Positions 33,403 to 36,586 of a stretch of 36,586 nucleotides of DNA are shown here, in pieces. Below the pieces are notes generated by a model. The model ran no database searches and had not been told where the DNA came from. It was given only the letters and a program-made list of their open reading frames with translations. Every line of letters begins with the position of its first letter. The first letter of the stretch is position 1. The translations under genes and the position numbers were made by a program. The DNA comes from an uncultured bacterium (GTDB lineage: Bacteria > Bacillota > Clostridia > Lachnospirales > Lachnospiraceae): positions 1-36,586 of the forward strand of contig CAOKFN010000049.1 of NCBI GenBank assembly GCA_948467735.1, given 5' to 3'.

Positions 33403-34754
33403 AAAATAGGAAGGCGATTCCGCTCAGTCTGTTTTATTTAAAATATTTTGCGTGTCTCTTTTTGGCCATATTGGCGGTCATACTTGGCGAGATTATGGTA
33501 TTTAACGCCCTTGTGTGGAATGAAATGGTATATCCGGCAGATTATGCGCAGGAGCAGGCCAAGGCCGCCGCCGACAGGATTGCGGGGGCGGAGGAGGCGG
33601 TGGAGGATTTGATCCCGCAGTTATGCGAATATGCGGTATTTGGCGAGGAGGGAGAGTTAAGGGCGGGAAATATTGAGAAATCCGGATTGCCGGATGCATG
33701 GAGGGCGGTCAGGGAAAATATGCCGGGGAGCAGGGGCTTTTATTACAGGGTAATTCCGAGGGAGGGGGAATACTGCGTCCTTCGGTATCAAATCATTCCC
33801 CAGTATAAATCTCCTGTTTTGAGGAAGTATCTGCCGGGGCCGCAGAATTTGATTCTTATCAGCAGCTTGTTTTTCGTCCTGCTGATTGTTGTGACAACGG
33901 CCGTCTGCTTCGGGCATAGTCTGAAGAAGAAGCTGGCGCCTTTGATTTTGGCGGCGGAAAAGATAAGGAAGCAGGAGCTTGATTTTCGCATAATGTCCAG
34001 TGATATCAATGAAATCGCCGCGGTAATGAGGGCGCTGGAGCATATGAGGGCGGAGCTGAAGAGGTCGCTGGAAAGTCAATGGAGCATGGAACAGACGAAA
34101 AAAGAGCAGATATTGGCGCTGGCCCATGATTTGAAAACGCCCTTGACGCTTGTGCGAGGAAATGCGGAACTGCTGTGTGAAACATATCTGACGGAGGAGC
34201 AGAGGGAATGTGTCGGTTTTATTGAAAAGGGTTCTCGGCAGATGCAGAATTATGTGGGGACGTTTATTGAAATTGCGAAGGATAGTTACAGGCCGCAGTT
34301 TCGGCAGATTTGTCTGAATTCCTTTTTGGAGGAAATGATGGAGCAGGCAGAAGGGTTATGCGCTGCCAAGAATATCAGGATTCGGCAAAGTTATCAATAT
34401 GAAGCACAGAATATTCTGGCAGACCACGATCTGCTGATGCGCGGGTTCCTCAATGTGTTTGCCAATGGGGCGGAGTATACGCCGAAGGGGGGAATCATCT
34501 ATGTGGAGGGCTGGGAGGAGGATGGCTGCATTGTGTTTTCCGTCAGCGATACGGGGAGCGGTTTTTCGGCGGAGGCGCTGCGGCATGGGGCGGAGCAGTT
34601 CTATAGGGACGACAGAAGCAGGAATTCAACGTCCCATTTTGGCATTGGGCTGTTTATGACGGATTTGGTGATGAAACAGCATAACGGCCGGCTTATCTTG
34701 GAAAATTCCGAAAAAACCGGCGGGGCAAAGGTTACTTTGAAAATTCCGCGCTGA
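33390..34754 (+). CDS. Membrane sensor histidine kinase of the resistance operon
   Basis: This 454-residue kinase has two membrane segments (about 15-38 and 153-175) around an extracellular sensor of about 110 residues. A HAMP-like region is followed by the H-box with phosphoacceptor H246 (LAHDLKTPLTLV), the N-box NGAEYTPKGG, the G1 box DTGSGFS and an F-box/G2 region FGIGLFM. An open frame begins at 33351, but the ATG at 33390, which overlaps the response regulator's end, gives the expected N-terminus. The sensor is longer than the very short loops of BceS-type kinases, so it may sense the peptide directly, as is thought for CprK. It phosphorylates the adjacent regulator. Confidence 0.92.
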   Translation: MGRIKNRKAIPLSLFYLKYFACLFLAILAVILGEIMVFNALVWNEMVYPADYAQEQAKAAADRIAGAEEAVEDLIPQLCEYAVFGEEGELRAGNIEKSGLPDAWRAVRENMPGSRGFYYRVIPREGEYCVLRYQIIPQYKSPVLRKYLPGPQNLILISSLFFVLLIVVTTAVCFGHSLKKKLAPLILAAEKIRKQELDFRIMSSDINEIAAVMRALEHMRAELKRSLESQWSMEQTKKEQILALAHDLKTPLTLVRGNAELLCETYLTEEQRECVGFIEKGSRQMQNYVGTFIEIAKDSYRPQFRQICLNSFLEEMMEQAEGLCAAKNIRIRQSYQYEAQNILADHDLLMRGFLNVFANGAEYTPKGGIIYVEGWEEDGCIVFSVSDTGSGFSAEALRHGAEQFYRDDRSRNSTSHFGIGLFMTDLVMKQHNGRLILENSEKTGGAKVTLKIPR

Positions 34755-34794
34755 GCGACGGGCGTGCTTTTGGCGGATGGTTTTAAATTGTGGT

Positions 34795-34823
34795 TGACAG
34801 CCGGGAAATAATATACTATGAAA
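34795..34823 (+). promoter_or_regulatory. Promoter upstream of the Rpn gene
   Basis: TTGACA (34795-34800), a perfect -35, is followed at 17 bp by TATGAA (34818-34823); TATACT overlaps just upstream. It lies 170 bp before the Rpn start. The leader 34824-34991 shows no small gene I would defend. Confidence 0.5.
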
Positions 34824-34991
34824 ATTTTATCAATATAAATTCGTGAAGAGGTGCAGGTCGCACATTCAGGCAGTTTCTGCCGAGTTTTTTCACACGCTGG
34901 CAGGGACGGTATATCATCCGCATGGCTTATATTCCACGGGATTCCATATGGATTCTCTGCCGGACAATTTCAAAAAGGAGAGAATGCATAT

Positions 34992-35981
34992 ATGAAAGCT
35001 GGGATGAAAGCATTCCATGGGGGGAAGGGGCGCGTCCGCCGCAGGATGAAGGGATTTCTTGCAAACCGCAGGGTAAAGGACAGGCTGTTCTGCTATATTT
35101 TCGAGAAGGACAGGAAGGCTCTCTTGGAGCTGTACAATGCGCTGAACGGGACGGATTATCGGGACGAACAGGCCCTGCAGATTGTGACGCTTAAGAATGT
35201 GGTCTACATGTCCATGAACAATGACGCGGCGTTCATTTTGGCGGGAACCATGGAGCTTTATGAGCATCAGAGTACGGAGTGCCCGAACATGCCTCTGCGC
35301 CTTCTGCTGTACATAGCCGCGGAGTATGAGGCGCTGGCAGATCGCATGGGTGTTAATCTATATGGGAAGTCCCTGATAAAGCTGCCTGCGCCTAGGTGCG
35401 TGGTATTCTATAACGGGGATGAGGATATGGAGGACGAGAGGCTTCTGCGGCTGACGGACGCCTTTGCGGATGCGCAGGGGCGCAGGCAGGAGTCCTCTTT
35501 GGAACTGACGGTGCGGGTATTGAATATCAATTACGGACATAATGAGGAGCTGATGAGACAATGCAGGCGATTGGAGGAGTATTCTCTGTTTACTGCAAAA
35601 ATCAAGGAAATGCAGGGGAAAGGATATTCGTTTCAGGAGGCGGCGGACGCCGCCGTATCACATTGTATGGAACAGGGGATTATGGCGGATATACTGGGGC
35701 CGTTTCGGGCGGAGGTGAAGAAAATGCTGCTGACGGAATATGATGAAAAGAAGACAATGAGACTGTTTCGGAAGGAGGCGAAGGAAGAGGGAATAAGGGA
35801 AGGCAGGGAAGAGGGAAAAAAGGAAGGCAGAAAAGATGGGATAAGGGAAGAGCGGGAGAGGCTGGCAGGGAGGATGCTTGTCAGGGGGATTCCGGCGGAA
35901 GAAATATCGCAGATTACAGGTCTGTCGCAGGAAGAAATCAATGATATACGGAATTTATCTGAAAACATGATTTCAAAGTAG
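34992..35981 (+). CDS. Rpn-family PD-(D/E)XK nuclease (recombination-promoting)
   Basis: This 329-residue protein belongs to the Rpn/PDDEXK transposase-like group. The nuclease core shows D78 in NNDAAF, then the MELYEHQS segment (E88, E91, Q93), the expected E-x-Q site. A linker domain and a long charged C-terminus follow, with KEEGIREGREEGKKEG-type repeats that probably form a helix. The ATG at 34992 follows AAGGAG at about 11 bases, a little long; an ATG at 35049 is possible. The last ten residues before the tail, SQITGLSQEEI, form a short helix-turn-helix-like motif common in this family. Rpn proteins cut DNA and some limit phage. It stands alone with its own promoter. Function here is inferred. 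Confidence 0.88.
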   Translation: MKAGMKAFHGGKGRVRRRMKGFLANRRVKDRLFCYIFEKDRKALLELYNALNGTDYRDEQALQIVTLKNVVYMSMNNDAAFILAGTMELYEHQSTECPNMPLRLLLYIAAEYEALADRMGVNLYGKSLIKLPAPRCVVFYNGDEDMEDERLLRLTDAFADAQGRRQESSLELTVRVLNINYGHNEELMRQCRRLEEYSLFTAKIKEMQGKGYSFQEAADAAVSHCMEQGIMADILGPFRAEVKKMLLTEYDEKKTMRLFRKEAKEEGIREGREEGKKEGRKDGIREERERLAGRMLVRGIPAEEISQITGLSQEEINDIRNLSENMISK

Positions 35982-36036
35982 GAGAGTCAAGCGGGAAGGT
36001 GCTGTGGTCTGCCTGCGGCGGATGATATAACGGATA

Positions 36037-36090
36037 ATGAACACAATCCAAAAGCCAGCCGAAAGGAGGCGGCATTCGGATTGTGCTCAT
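36037..36090. terminator. Hairpin between the convergent Rpn and ilvD genes
   Basis: ATGAACACAATCC (36037-36049) pairs with GGATTGTGCTCAT (36078-36090) with one mismatch. Lying between two convergent genes, it may end both transcripts. There is no strong T-run on the plus side. Confidence 0.45.
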
Positions 36091-36154
36091 TGGATGACAT
36101 GATTGGGGCGGTTTCTGTTGTTGAGAGCGGGCTTTTCGGCGGGAGGCTTTGGGA

Positions 36155-36586
36155 TCATCGGGAACCGTATTCCAAATACGCGCCTTTCATGGGGCTGGCG
36201 GCATGTTCGCTGAAAAGCCGCAGCACTCCTTTCGGATATTTAGGTTCCCGAGGCGTCCAGTTTTCCCGTCTTTTTTTCAGAATTTCGGTGATTTCCTCCG
36301 GTGATTTTTTTTCGCCGTGAATGCCGATGATATTTAATTTTCTGGCCATGAGGTCAATTTCTATCAAATCTCCTTCTTCTACCAAGGCAATGGGGCCCCC
36401 GTCCGCGGCTTCCGGGCTGCAGTGGCCGATTACGGGGCCCGTGGAAGCGCCGGAAAATCGGCCGTCGGTAATCAGGGCGATGCTTTTTCCCAGCTCTTTG
36501 TCGCTGCTGATGGCTTCCGAGGTGTAGAACATTTCCGGCATGCCGCTTGCTTTGGGTCCTTCATAGCGGATAAAGACCGCGTCGCC
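36155..36586 (-). CDS. ilvD: Dihydroxy-acid dehydratase, C-terminal part (runs off the window)
   Basis: The last 143 residues of IlvD are visible; the 5' part lies beyond the right edge. IlvD removes water from 2,3-dihydroxy-isovalerate and its methyl homologue in valine, isoleucine and leucine synthesis, using an iron-sulfur cluster. The hallmarks DAVFIRYEGPKASGMPEM, then LITDGRFSGASTGPVIGHCSPEA and GDLIEIDLMARKLN are all present, with the conserved serine of GRFSGAS that acts in catalysis. The protein ends GAYLEYGSR. The frame continues to the last base without a stop, so the cut is the window's, not the gene's. Confidence 0.95.
   Translation of the reverse strand, partial: GDAVFIRYEGPKASGMPEMFYTSEAISSDKELGKSIALITDGRFSGASTGPVIGHCSPEAADGGPIALVEEGDLIEIDLMARKLNIIGIHGEKKSPEEITEILKKRRENWTPREPKYPKGVLRLFSEHAASPMKGAYLEYGSR

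Overview
The window looks like a chromosomal segment of a Gram-positive Clostridia, most likely a Lachnospiraceae gut bacterium. This is inferred from the strong GGAGG-type ribosome binding sites, the BcrA/CprABC-like lantibiotic-resistance operon with its own two-component system, the secreted protein with YYADKYPDL-type repeats, the Rpn protein with a KEEGxREGREEG tail, and the moderate-GC coding background interrupted by AT-rich islands. I could not run any database search. All family names rest on motifs read directly in the translations.

Layout. 1-3.6 kb: an ISAs1-type insertion sequence truncates a HAD phosphatase gene, followed by AT-richer accessory genes (SAM methyltransferase, beta-lactamase-fold serine hydrolase). 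3.6-8.4 kb: one 1581-residue gene joins a calcineurin-like metallophosphoesterase, a STAND-like P-loop NTPase and sixteen near-identical 40-residue HAT/TPR-like repeats. 9-10.5 kb: a membrane-anchored polysaccharide deacetylase. 10.7-14.7 kb: clpS, clpA and aat, together a complete bacterial N-degron (leucine/phenylalanine) branch, with a 70-bp tandem repeat between clpA and aat. 14.9-18.2 kb: an APH(3')-like kinase and an ABC transporter pair. 18.5-21.3 kb: a cytoplasmic GH2 glycosidase.

22.0-25.2 kb: an AT-rich two-gene cassette is flanked by 71-bp inverted repeats (70/71 matches, the first 62 perfect) and sits beside a tyrosine recombinase whose stop codon lies inside one repeat. The two cassette genes are a multi-pass membrane protein and a ComQ-like polyprenyl-synthetase homologue. 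They face each other tail to tail and overlap. This looks like an invertible switch that would exchange which gene lies behind the left-hand leader and which lies behind the recombinase transcript. 25.7-27.9 kb: a secreted repeat protein behind a structured leader. 28.1-30.2 kb: a small unknown protein with a 68-bp tandem repeat at its 3' end, then a MATE exporter, both on the minus strand. 30.5-34.8 kb: a five-gene lantibiotic/cationic-peptide resistance operon (ATPase with E-loop, two permeases, response regulator, histidine kinase) with overlapping or abutting genes. 35-36 kb: an Rpn-family PD-(D/E)XK nuclease. The window ends inside ilvD on the minus strand.

The two best candidates for something undescribed are the phosphoesterase-NTPase-HAT protein, which has the architecture of a threat-sensing STAND effector, and the invertible membrane-protein/prenyltransferase cassette.
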